Origin: Acuticoccus sp051016205
GTDB lineage: Bacteria; Pseudomonadota; Alphaproteobacteria; Rhizobiales; Amorphaceae
Direction: 5' to 3'
Assembly: GCA_051016205.1 (NCBI GenBank)
Contig: CP136534.1
Coordinates: 3,534,001 to 3,598,000 of the forward strand
Length of the DNA stretch: 64,000 nucleotides
The notes below the pieces were generated by a model that was not told where the DNA came from, did no database searches, and saw nothing but the letters and a program-made list of their open reading frames with translations. The position numbers and the translations under genes are program-made. Shown one piece after another: positions 16,814 through 25,357 of this stretch (the first letter of the stretch is position 1; every line of letters starts with the position of its first letter).

Positions 16814-17515
16814 TCAAACGTGTTTGTTGAGCCCGCCGTCCACCACGATGTTCTGCCCCGTCACATAGGACGCATCCTCTGAGACGAGGAAGGCGGCGTA
16901 CTTTGCCACCTCGTCCACCCGCCCGAGACGCTTCATGGGGATGCCCTCTGCCCGCTCCGCCGGATGGTTGAGGCTGTCGATGAAGCCGGGCAGAAGCGCA
17001 TTCATGCGAATGTTGGCCGGCCCATAGCGCTCCGCAAACAGCTTGGTGAACGCGCCGACCCCCGCACGGTAAACGCAGGAGACAGGGAACATCAGGCTCG
17101 GCTCGAAGGCGGCGTAGCTTGTGATGTTCAAGATCGCACCGCCCCCTTGCGCTTCCATGATGGGGGCGAGCCCGCGGGCAAGGCGCACAGCGCTCATCAC
17201 CACAATGTCGTTGCCCCTTTCCCACGCCTCGTCCTCGATGGAAAGGAGGTCGCCTTTCGGTGGCGGCCCCACATGAAGAACGGCAGCATCGATACGGCCG
17301 TAAGCGTCCATCGCCTTGTCCACCAGGGCATCGATATCGGCCTTGTTTTCCACCACGCCGCGATGGGAAATGCCGCCGATCTCCTCGGCCAATGCCTCGC
17401 ATCGCTCCGATGGAGACATGACGGCAACGCCGTAGCCGCGGCCGGCAAGCTCGCGCGCGATGGCAGCGCCCATGCCCTTGCCAGCACCTGTGACGAGGGC
17501 TGCTTTGGTGGCCAT
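16814..17515 (-). CDS. Atypical SDR-family protein with altered catalytic residues
   Basis: A 233-residue short-chain dehydrogenase-like protein. The cofactor motif TGAGKGMG is intact near residue 10 and the C-terminus YVTGQNIVVDGG is typical. At the active site, however, the usual YxxxK is replaced: aligning on FTKLFAERYG, the Tyr position is Ser and the Lys position is Arg (SCVYRAGVGAFTK). The NNAG motif is also changed (LHVGPPP). It may bind NAD(P)H without classical reduction, or use other residues. The ATG at 17515 begins MATKAALVTG; the frame extends upstream toward the divergent aminotransferase, with which it probably shares a promoter region. Confidence 0.83.
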   Translation of the reverse strand: MATKAALVTGAGKGMGAAIARELAGRGYGVAVMSPSERCEALAEEIGGISHRGVVENKADIDALVDKAMDAYGRIDAAVLHVGPPPKGDLLSIEDEAWERGNDIVVMSAVRLARGLAPIMEAQGGGAILNITSYAAFEPSLMFPVSCVYRAGVGAFTKLFAERYGPANIRMNALLPGFIDSLNHPAERAEGIPMKRLGRVDEVAKYAAFLVSEDASYVTGQNIVVDGGLNKHV

Positions 17516-17618
17516 AACGTGTCTCCGCGATCGATGGGGGTGCACCCTTGCCGGCGCGCTGGCCAACGTCAATCATCCACCGGCATTGCACACGCCCAAC
17601 GCGGGCCAGGAGACACAC

Positions 17619-18539
17619 ATGGACGCCAATGAAGACGCGGTGAACGCCCACCAAGCCGCAGACGATCCACGCAATGCAACGGTGAAGCTCTACGTCAACG
17701 GCAAGATCGTGCCGCGGGCCGAGGCGCTGGTGTCCATCTACGATTCAGGCTTCATGCTGGGGGATGGCATTTGGGAGGGCCTGCGTCTGAAAGACGGTGT
17801 CTGGGTCTTTTTGGAGGAGCATCTGGACCGTCTGTTCGAGGCGTCCCTTGCCCTTGACCTCGACATTGCCCACTCCCGCCAGGACCTTTCCGACGCACTC
17901 AACAAGACCGCTGCCGCCAACGGCATGACCAATGACACCCACGCCCGGCTGATGGTGACGCGGGGGATCAAGTCCGCACCGTTTCAACACCCTGGCTTTT
18001 CACGCGCAGGCCCCACGGTTGCGATCATTATGGAGCATTCGCGCCCGGCCATCCCTCGCCCCATTCGCCTGGCAAGCGTTGCCCACCACAGGGGCTTGCC
18101 TTTGACCCAAGATGCCAAGCTCAACTCCCACTCTAAGCTGAATTGTATCTTGGCGTGCATTGCCGCTGAAAAGGCCGGCGCGGACGAGGCGTTGATGTTC
18201 GACCCGTTCGGGTTCGTGAACACCACCAACTCATGCAATTTTTTCATTGTCCGAGGCGAGGAGGTCTGGACCTCCACGGGCGACCACTGCATGAACGGCA
18301 TCACCCGCGGCAAGGTGATTGAAGCGTGCCGCGAAAATGGCATCACCGTGCGCGAGAAGAACTTCTCGCTTCTGGAGACCTACGGCGCGGAGGAGGCCTT
18401 CATGACAGGCTCATTCGGCGGCCTGACACCCGTCGGTTCGGTGGACACCCGCCCCCTCACCGCACCCGGCCCCATGACCGAGCGCATCCGCACCCTCTAC
18501 GGCGCCCTCGTCACCCGCTACGTCGAAGGCAAGCACTGA
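17619..18539 (+). CDS. Class IV aminotransferase (branched-chain / D-amino acid type)
   Basis: A 306-residue fold-type-IV PLP aminotransferase. The PLP lysine is K173 (SHSKLNCILAC). N-terminal VSIYDSGFMLGDGIWEGLRLKDG and the later TNSCNFFIVRGEEVWT and GITRGKVIEACRENG match the BCAT/D-amino-acid transaminase/aminodeoxychorismate lyase family. The ATG at 17619 has AGGAGA upstream. It diverges from the atypical SDR and ends in a strong bidirectional terminator. Some fold-IV members are (R)-amine transaminases, so amine rather than amino acid substrates are possible. It probably initiates or ends nitrogen removal in the catabolic island. Confidence 0.88.
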   Translation: MDANEDAVNAHQAADDPRNATVKLYVNGKIVPRAEALVSIYDSGFMLGDGIWEGLRLKDGVWVFLEEHLDRLFEASLALDLDIAHSRQDLSDALNKTAAANGMTNDTHARLMVTRGIKSAPFQHPGFSRAGPTVAIIMEHSRPAIPRPIRLASVAHHRGLPLTQDAKLNSHSKLNCILACIAAEKAGADEALMFDPFGFVNTTNSCNFFIVRGEEVWTSTGDHCMNGITRGKVIEACRENGITVREKNFSLLETYGAEEAFMTGSFGGLTPVGSVDTRPLTAPGPMTERIRTLYGALVTRYVEGKH

Positions 18540-18568
18540 GCCTGCAACGCGCTGCAATCACGCCGATA

Positions 18569-18597
18569 AAGAGGCCGCCAAGCGTCTGCGGCCTCTT
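18569..18597. terminator. Bidirectional terminator
   Basis: AAGAGGCCGC at 18569-18578 and its complement at 18588-18597 form a 10-bp stem with a 9-base loop, followed by ACTTTTC on the plus strand. It lies between the convergent aminotransferase gene and the giant repeat-protein gene and can serve both. Confidence 0.8.
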
Positions 18598-18617
18598 ACT
18601 TTTCAAGGGTGGGTGGA

Positions 18618-21600
18618 TCAGACGAAGTCGATGGCGCCCTTCTCCACCAGATCGCGAAGATCGTCAGGGTCGCGAACCTGTTGGAAGAAGATGCCCCCTT
18701 CAAACGCCTTGTCGTCGTCGAGGTTGAAGACGATGCCCGCCGCCGGCCCATAGGGTGTGGAACCTGTGACGAACTTGGCGTCCCCTTCGTCAATGCCGAA
18801 CAGGCGCAGCGTGTCCCCGTCGTTGGCGTTGAAGTCGAACAGGAAGTCGACGCCATCGCCGGCTTCGTATTCGAACTGATCGGCGCCGCCATTGCCGAAC
18901 AGTTCATCGCCAAGGCGGACCTCGACATTGTCGCCAGCACCTTTGATGCGGCCTTTGTCTGTGCCGCCGGCAATGCAGTCATCGCCGCCTTCGCCCTGGA
19001 CGGTGTCGTTGCCGTTGCCAAGGTTGATGCGGTCGTTGCCGCCGCCGGCTTCCACAAGGTCGTTGCCGTTGCCGGCCATGATGATGTCGTTGCCGCCACC
19101 GCCATAGATCTTGTCGTGACCACCGTCGCCGGACAGGCTGTCGTCGCCACCGTTACCGTTGATGATGTCCTTGCCGCCGTTGCCGTAGACGAGATCGCCT
19201 GAATTGCCGCCATTGACGATGTCATGGCCGCCGAGGGCCTTCACCTTGTTCTCGCCCTCGTTGGTGGAGATGGCCTCACCTTTGCCGGTGCCGAAGATGA
19301 CATCATCGCCATTGGTGCCGTTGGGCTGCTGACCATCCTTGCTAAGGTCGATGGTGGCGTCCTTGCGACGAACCTTCCCGAATTCATCGGCAACGTCGGT
19401 GCATTTCTCGATGACTTCGGTGCGCACCACCTCGGTGTCCGACACAGGCCCGGTTTCGTTGGAATCGGCCGTGGCTGTGTTTTCCATCTGACCGGCCAGA
19501 AGGTCATCAGCGGTTACATCGTGGGCGGCGCTATACACCCAGCTTTCGCCCACATCCAATTTGTCGTTGTCGTTGGCATCCCCCGAGACGTAGGTGGGCG
19601 CAAAGTCATCGCCTGTGTCGCCCGGGGTGAAGTTGTCATCCACCACAGTGACGCCTGTGAGGGCGACATTGCCTTCGTTCTTCACCGTGAAGGTGAACGT
19701 CACCGTCTCGCCAGCGCGGGTGACCAGCGTCTTGTCGGCCGTCTTCAAAATGGAGATGGTGGGGTCGCGATCGAGAGGCGTTTCGGTGGTGTCTTCCTCA
19801 GGCCCGGTCTCGTTGCTGTCGGCGGTGGCAACGTTGTCGATGTCGCCGTCACCGCCGCCATTGTCGTCAAGGTCGGCCTGGGTGATGGCGTAGGACACAT
19901 CGAAGGACGCACTCTCGCCCGGCGCCAGGGAGGCAATGGTCTCCGACAGATTGGTCAGAGGGTCCTCCACCGTGACGCCGGTGAGGGTTTGCGCGCCCGT
20001 GTTGGTAACGGTGATGGTGTAGTCGATGACATCGCCCGCTTCGTCGAGCGTGCCGTTGCCTGCGGTGTCGACGCCGGTCACCACCTTCTCAATGGCAAGG
20101 CCTGGGGCTGCATTGATGGTGACGGTCTCGTCATCATCCACAGGGTCGGTCTCGTCGGAGTCGGCGGTTGCGGTGTTGACGAGGTTCTCGCCCGCATCGA
20201 TCTGGCCCTGGGTGATGGTCGCGGAGGCCGTATAGGTCCACGTTTCGCCCACATCCAGATTGTCGTTGCCGTTGTCATCGCCTGAGACCAGTGTCGGCGC
20301 GAAATCGTCGCCCGTGTCGCCAGGGGTGAAGTTGTCATCGCTCAGCGTCACGTTGGTGAGGGTGACGTTCCCGGCATTCTTGACGGTGAAGGTGTAGTTC
20401 ACGGTCTCGCCGGCCGCAGACACGGTGGTCTTGTCAGCATCCTTGGTGATGATCATCGCAGGATCGCGTGCGATCTCCACTTCTTCATCATCACTGACGG
20501 GCCCGGTTTCATCGCTGTCGGCCGTTGCGGTGTTGTCGATATCGCCATCGCCGCCGCCATTGTCGTCGATGTCGGCCTGGGTGACGGTGTAGGTGGCCTG
20601 CACCGTCGTGGATGCGTTCGGGGCAAGTGAGGGGATGACCTCTGACGTTCCCGTCAGAGGATCGTCGACGGTCACGTTGGTGAGCGTCTGGTTGCCTGTG
20701 TTGGTGACGATGAGGTCGTAGGCAATCACCTGACCGGCAGCTGTGACGGCGGCTGCCGCACCACGGCCGTCAACATCCACAACCACCTTGTCGATGGCAA
20801 TGGTCGGCGTCTGGCCGACAGCCACGGTGGCGTCGTCCGACTGAGGGCCGGTCTCGTTGGACTCGACGGTAGCCGTGTTGACCAGCGCCTCGCCCGCGTC
20901 GATCTCGCCCTGGGAGATGGTGGTGGAGGCCGAATAGGTCCACGTCTCCCCCACATCCAGCTTGTCGTTGCCGTTGTCATCGCCTGAGACGAATGTGGGC
21001 GCGAAATCGTCGCCCGTGTCGCCCGGGGTGAAGTTGTCGTCGGTCAACACGACGTCTGTCAGGGTGACATTGCCGTCGTTCTTGACGGTGAAGGTGTAGG
21101 TGACCGTCTCGCCGGCGTCGGTCACCAGCGTCTTGTCGGCCTCCTTGACGATGGAGATATCGGCCGTCCGCGCGATATCCACCGCCTCTTCATCGTCGAC
21201 GGGGCCTGTTTCATCACTGTCGGCGGTGGCGATGTTGTCGATGTCGCCGTCACCACCGCCGTTCGCGTCGATATCGGCCTGGGTGACGGTGTAGGTGGCG
21301 TCAACGAAGGCGGAGGCGTTGGGGGCGAGCGAGGGAATGGTTTCGGACGTTCCCGTAAGCGGATCGTTCACCACCACATTGTTGAGCGTGACGTTACCGT
21401 CATTGGTGACGACGAGCTGGTAGGTGATGACCTGGCCCGCGGCGGTGATGGCCGCATCAGGGCCTTGGCCGCCCACGTCCACCACCACCTTGTCGAAGGC
21501 GATGGAAGGGTTGGCACCGAAGTAGGCTGAGGGGTCATCGTCGGTGACAGCGCCGCCGCCGGCAACGGTGGGCACGGCGGTGGTGCCGTCGGCGTAGACG

Positions 21601-23888
21601 GGGGTCGCCGTCACCGTGGCAACGTTGTTGTACTGGCCCGACTGGGCATTGCCGGAGGCGGTGTAGACCCACGCTTCGTTGGGGTCGATGACGCCGTTAT
21701 CGTTGTCGTCGCCCGACTGGTAGACGGGCGTCACGTTGGGGTCGTCGTCGGCCACCGACACATCGGCAAGGAAGGTCTCGCCGGTGTTGGTGACGGTGTA
21801 GACCCAGGTGACGGGGGCGCCTGTCTGAACGACGGGGCCTGTGCCCGTGTCGGCATCTTCTCCGTTGGTGGTCTTTTCCACCACCACGCCTGAGTCGAAC
21901 ACAATGGGACCGGAGGACGAGAACTCGTTTAGCAACCCGCCATTGTTGTTGGTCAGCTGGCCTTCGTTGAGGAAGGCGACGGTACCCGGATCCAGCTGAT
22001 CGAAGTCCTTCACCACCCCTTTGAAGGTGATGGTGTGAGTCTCGCCCACATTGAGGATGGCCGAATCGGCATCCCCCTGCGCACCGCGGCCGAGGGTGGA
22101 GAAGCCATCGTCCACCGGGAAGGCGGTGCCTGATGCGGAATCTTCGAGCGCGATTTCGCCTCGCCCGTCTGACAGATTGAACGTGGTGGAGCCGGCCACA
22201 TAGTCGATGGTGTCGAACATCGGCAGGCCGAAGTCTTCGACCACATAGCCGCCCTCGCCAATCTCCACCCGGCCGAAGTTCAGCGTTGAGATGGTGAAGG
22301 TGATGGTGTCGCCCGGCGAGACGACGCCATTGCCGTCCGCATCCTCGCTCAAAGCGCTGAACTTGGAGGTGAAAACCTCAGGCAGCGGCACGGTGACGAC
22401 GCCAGCGTCGATGGACTGACTTTCAGTGGCGTTGACGGCCGGGTTTTGGCCGTGGGCGATGGCCACATCCACGGGTGTCGTCGGGTCGCCCACCTTGTGG
22501 GCGTAGATCAAGGCGCCCGTCATGTTGTCGTCAGTGTCGGAGAAGGTGATGGACTGGAGCGCGTCGGCGATCACCACCTGGTCGACCGTGCCGTCACCGT
22601 CGAAGTCCACGTTGATCTGCGCGTCTTCCAGCGGCGTCACGAAGGTGAGGCTGCGCGAAGAGCCAGAGTCACCGCCGGTCAGCTGGTCGGTGTTGCCGAA
22701 CCCGAAAGTGATGAGGCCTTGGGAGGTGAGCTGCTCCACAGGAATCAGCGGATGGCCCCAGTCACTGCGCGCGCCTGAACCCACCGTCTCGGTCTGGGTA
22801 AGGGCATAGAAAGTCTCCCCGCCCACTGACGTGAGGCGGGCGCCCGAGCCGCCCGGGATGTCATCGGTCTTCACCGATTCGCCCGCCGGGACGGTGAGCG
22901 TAGCGGTGTCGATGGAGCCGTCATCGGGATCGCGGGTGTTGACGGTCACGGTGATGGCATCGTCATTGGGGTTGAACACCCAAATGGCGGTAAGGCCTTC
23001 GTCGCTGTCGAAGCTGGTGTCGGTGCCGACGGGGGTGACGTAGTCGTTCGACCAGTCCTCAACGGGCGTCAGCGAGTACCAGCGCTGTTCGTTGTACTCA
23101 CGGCCATCGTCGCGGGTGACGAGGGTCACCTGGACGCCGTTGCCGTCGCTCTCACCGTCGGGGAAGGTGGTGATCTTGTCCCCTTCCACAACGCTTGCAA
23201 CGTAGGTTTCGCCAGTATTCAGCGTCGCCACCAACGTGCCGTTCAGGTAGACGGGGGTGTTGGGCGAGGCCGCCATCACATGGGCAAAGGCAAGGTCGAA
23301 CGCCCCTGTGGGCGCGTCGGTGTTGCCGGAGCCGTCGCCGCCAACGGGGATGATGTACTGGCTGCCGTACTTGGAGGTGTCCTGTACCTCCACTGCGCCT
23401 GTGGCGATGGAGACGACGGTGCCATCGTCCTTTTGGGGGGCGGTCAAGCGGGAGACGGCGATGGGAAAGGTTGCCGAGATTTTGTCTGAGCCATCGAATA
23501 AGATGTCGCTGGCGGTGCGGTCCACAGCCACAGTGTCGGACAGGTTAAAGGCTTCGCCGCCCTCAAACAGGTCGTCACTGCCTGCCGGGAGCACCAGGTT
23601 GCCGTTGGCGTCGTAGTTGTTGCTGAGGTCGCCATCGCCGAACACCAAGGTGGTGCTTTGGCGGTTGGTGGGGTCGGTCAGGTTGAGGTCGTAACCGTCT
23701 TCCCAGTGATCGTAGTAGATGACGGTGCCTGCTGCAGCGACACCGAAAGAAACCAGAGAGTAAGTGTCAAGATTTTGATCGCCGTCACCACGGCCGATTT
23801 CCGAACTCCCCTGCGTGTCACCAGGGATCATGGTGTCGTCTTCGCGAACGGGGATGTAATAGGTCTGAACGGGAATCGGTGTGGACAT
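18618..23888 (-). CDS. Giant repeat protein: DUF11-type modules plus RTX C-terminus
   Basis: A 1756-residue acidic protein. About 500 N-terminal residues form a head (YYIPVREDD, YYDHWEDGYDLNLTDP, DTSKYGSQYIIPVGGD) that I associate with other DUF11-containing surface proteins but cannot name. Next come DUF11-like modules, then three tandem pairs of two alternating modules: type A (with DIDNxATADSDETGP) and type B (with DDNFTPGDTGDDFAP), about 230 residues per pair. The C-terminus has about ten RTX-like nonapeptides (GGxGxDxI) and ends in DLVEKGAIDFV. No Sec signal peptide is present, which fits type I secretion. The second ATG (23888) is used because GGAG is seven bases upstream. Probably a secreted calcium-binding adhesin or surface-layer-like protein. 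Confidence 0.85.
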   Translation of the reverse strand: MSTPIPVQTYYIPVREDDTMIPGDTQGSSEIGRGDGDQNLDTYSLVSFGVAAAGTVIYYDHWEDGYDLNLTDPTNRQSTTLVFGDGDLSNNYDANGNLVLPAGSDDLFEGGEAFNLSDTVAVDRTASDILFDGSDKISATFPIAVSRLTAPQKDDGTVVSIATGAVEVQDTSKYGSQYIIPVGGDGSGNTDAPTGAFDLAFAHVMAASPNTPVYLNGTLVATLNTGETYVASVVEGDKITTFPDGESDGNGVQVTLVTRDDGREYNEQRWYSLTPVEDWSNDYVTPVGTDTSFDSDEGLTAIWVFNPNDDAITVTVNTRDPDDGSIDTATLTVPAGESVKTDDIPGGSGARLTSVGGETFYALTQTETVGSGARSDWGHPLIPVEQLTSQGLITFGFGNTDQLTGGDSGSSRSLTFVTPLEDAQINVDFDGDGTVDQVVIADALQSITFSDTDDNMTGALIYAHKVGDPTTPVDVAIAHGQNPAVNATESQSIDAGVVTVPLPEVFTSKFSALSEDADGNGVVSPGDTITFTISTLNFGRVEIGEGGYVVEDFGLPMFDTIDYVAGSTTFNLSDGRGEIALEDSASGTAFPVDDGFSTLGRGAQGDADSAILNVGETHTITFKGVVKDFDQLDPGTVAFLNEGQLTNNNGGLLNEFSSSGPIVFDSGVVVEKTTNGEDADTGTGPVVQTGAPVTWVYTVTNTGETFLADVSVADDDPNVTPVYQSGDDNDNGVIDPNEAWVYTASGNAQSGQYNNVATVTATPVYADGTTAVPTVAGGGAVTDDDPSAYFGANPSIAFDKVVVDVGGQGPDAAITAAGQVITYQLVVTNDGNVTLNNVVVNDPLTGTSETIPSLAPNASAFVDATYTVTQADIDANGGGDGDIDNIATADSDETGPVDDEEAVDIARTADISIVKEADKTLVTDAGETVTYTFTVKNDGNVTLTDVVLTDDNFTPGDTGDDFAPTFVSGDDNGNDKLDVGETWTYSASTTISQGEIDAGEALVNTATVESNETGPQSDDATVAVGQTPTIAIDKVVVDVDGRGAAAAVTAAGQVIAYDLIVTNTGNQTLTNVTVDDPLTGTSEVIPSLAPNASTTVQATYTVTQADIDDNGGGDGDIDNTATADSDETGPVSDDEEVEIARDPAMIITKDADKTTVSAAGETVNYTFTVKNAGNVTLTNVTLSDDNFTPGDTGDDFAPTLVSGDDNGNDNLDVGETWTYTASATITQGQIDAGENLVNTATADSDETDPVDDDETVTINAAPGLAIEKVVTGVDTAGNGTLDEAGDVIDYTITVTNTGAQTLTGVTVEDPLTNLSETIASLAPGESASFDVSYAITQADLDDNGGGDGDIDNVATADSNETGPEEDTTETPLDRDPTISILKTADKTLVTRAGETVTFTFTVKNEGNVALTGVTVVDDNFTPGDTGDDFAPTYVSGDANDNDKLDVGESWVYSAAHDVTADDLLAGQMENTATADSNETGPVSDTEVVRTEVIEKCTDVADEFGKVRRKDATIDLSKDGQQPNGTNGDDVIFGTGKGEAISTNEGENKVKALGGHDIVNGGNSGDLVYGNGGKDIINGNGGDDSLSGDGGHDKIYGGGGNDIIMAGNGNDLVEAGGGNDRINLGNGNDTVQGEGGDDCIAGGTDKGRIKGAGDNVEVRLGDELFGNGGADQFEYEAGDGVDFLFDFNANDGDTLRLFGIDEGDAKFVTGSTPYGPAAGIVFNLDDDKAFEGGIFFQQVRDPDDLRDLVEKGAIDFV
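19430..21520 (-). repeat. Coding tandem repeat, three units of about 700 bp
   Basis: Equivalent points of the A module fall near 21495, 20790 and 20090, giving a period of 700-705 bp inside the giant gene. Long near-identical stretches (for example the codons for FTPGDTGDDFAP and the run ending each A module) recur in each unit. Such repeats expand and contract by recombination, and the copy number may vary between strains. Confidence 0.8.
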
Positions 23889-24378
23889 GGACATTCTCCG
23901 CGCCTGCCGGCGAACAATAGCGACGGCATCGCAGCGTCCGGATTGACGCTGCGTGTGTGCCGGTCTGATGGGAAAGCTTGAGGCGTGACGTCAGGCCGCA
24001 CGGCCGGATGGGTGGCCGGTGCACAAGGCCCGCTTGCGTCTTGCCGCTGTTGTTATGAAAAGAGGCAGGCGACCGCGCAGCGGAGAGCCCGCACGCGGTC
24101 AGCGCGCCCTAAACGCCTACGAAAGGCGCAACAGGCGCTGGTCGAACCAGCTGTTTTCGACGCTTGTGCGCGCGTACATGGCGCATCCCCACTGGGTCGT
24201 TCGTGACAGTGGGATGACACTTATCAATTGTGGCAGCTTTGCGCAATAGATGGGGCGGAAAAAGATGAAGCCGCCTCTCTTAAAGGTTCCGCGGCCTACA
24301 GCTTATCCATAACCCAGCAATGCGCTTATTGATGGCATAAGTGTTATGTCGATGCATGAATGAATGTTCAGCTTCAAC
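23889..24378. other. Noncoding region upstream of the giant gene
   Basis: About 490 bases without a gene I can support. The half near the BMP operon is AT-rich and carries a dyad (24308-24348). The half near the giant gene is GC-rich with short arginine-rich frames that look like noise. It should contain the promoter of the giant gene and the end of the BMP transcript. I could not identify a clear -10/-35 pair or a terminator with a T-run. Confidence 0.5.
24308..24348. promoter_or_regulatory. Interrupted dyad, possible operator
   Basis: CATAAC (24308-24313) pairs with GTTATG (24343-24348), and inner CTTAT (24325-24329) pairs with ATAAG (24337-24341). In addition ACACTTATCAAT at 24217-24228 is, in inverted form, ATTGAT plus TAAGTGT here with four extra bases between. 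This looks like related half-sites about 100 bases apart upstream of the giant gene. The binding protein is unknown. Confidence 0.4.
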
Positions 24379-25353
24379 TTAGCGTTCTTTAACGTACGGC
24401 GTGTTTAACGCTCTGGGTGGAATGGCGCGGCCGAAAAATCCGGCGAGCAGTACAACCGTAAGCACGTAAGGCGCCAGAAGGATCACATCGACAGGAACCT
24501 GCCCCAGGCCCGGAACCGATACGCCGGAGAGCCGCGACGCTGAGCTTTCCAGAAGCCCGAACAATAAACAGGCAAACAAAGCAGGCACCGGCCGCCACTT
24601 GCCGAAAATGAGGGCAGCCAGAGCAATGTAACCTTTGCCTGCACTCATCTCGCGCACAAAACCGCCGCCATGTGCGGTTGAGAGGTAGGCCCCGGCAATG
24701 CCGCACAACACCCCTGCGATCAAGACAGCTTTGTAGCGAAGGAGGGTCACGGAGTAGCCGGCACTGTCCACAGCTTCAGGCGCCTCCCCCACGGCACGCA
24801 ACCGGAGGCCGAAGGATGTGGCGAACAAAACGAACACCGAAAGTGGCACCACGGCGAGGGCTGCGTAGACCAAAATGTCATGGCCGCTCACCAGTTCGGC
24901 GTAAAACGGGCCGAGATACGGAACGTCCGCCAAGGTTTGCGCGAAAGGAAAGGTGATCTCGCCGAACCGCTCGTCCCGCGACAGTGGCGGCGTCTGGCCC
25001 CCTTGGGCGAACATGGCAATCCCCACCACCACCGTCAGTCCTGAGGCAAGGATGTTGATGGCAACACCGCTGACAATCTGATCGCCCCTATGGGTGACAG
25101 TGGCAAAGGCGTGGATCAGAGACAGGGCGCACGCGGCAAGGATGGCGGCCACGAGCCCCAGCGAAGGCGAGCCTGTGAGGCTGGCCGCAGCCGCTGCAGC
25201 AAAAGCGCCCATGAGGAGCTTGCCCTCAAGGCCAATGTCCACCACGCCAGCGCGCTCTGAAAACATGCCCGCCATGGCGCACAAGATGAGAGGGGTGGCG
25301 AGCCGCAGCGTGCTCGACAAAATCTGTACCGCGTCGATCCACAGTTCTTCCAT
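24379..25353 (-). CDS. ABC transporter permease (BMP/nucleoside-type, second permease)
   Basis: A 324-residue membrane protein of the branched-chain-type permease family found with BMP binding proteins (YufQ/NupQ type). Segments AGMFSERAGVVDIGLEGKLLMGAFAAAAAA, HRGDQIVSGVAINILASGL and GLRLRAVGEAPEAVDSAGYSV are characteristic. The ATG at 25353 (MEELWIDAVQ) is preferred because an earlier start would overlap the upstream permease. It is the last gene of the importer operon. Likely cargo are nucleosides or related heterocycles, by family knowledge only. Confidence 0.92.
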   Translation of the reverse strand: MEELWIDAVQILSSTLRLATPLILCAMAGMFSERAGVVDIGLEGKLLMGAFAAAAAASLTGSPSLGLVAAILAACALSLIHAFATVTHRGDQIVSGVAINILASGLTVVVGIAMFAQGGQTPPLSRDERFGEITFPFAQTLADVPYLGPFYAELVSGHDILVYAALAVVPLSVFVLFATSFGLRLRAVGEAPEAVDSAGYSVTLLRYKAVLIAGVLCGIAGAYLSTAHGGGFVREMSAGKGYIALAALIFGKWRPVPALFACLLFGLLESSASRLSGVSVPGLGQVPVDVILLAPYVLTVVLLAGFFGRAIPPRALNTPYVKER

Positions 25354-25357
25354 CGCC

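Noticed and set aside
24019..24249. Plus-strand frame of 76 codons upstream of the giant gene
   Set aside because: Arg-rich, no ribosome binding site, no family resemblance, and it overlaps the likely promoter region.
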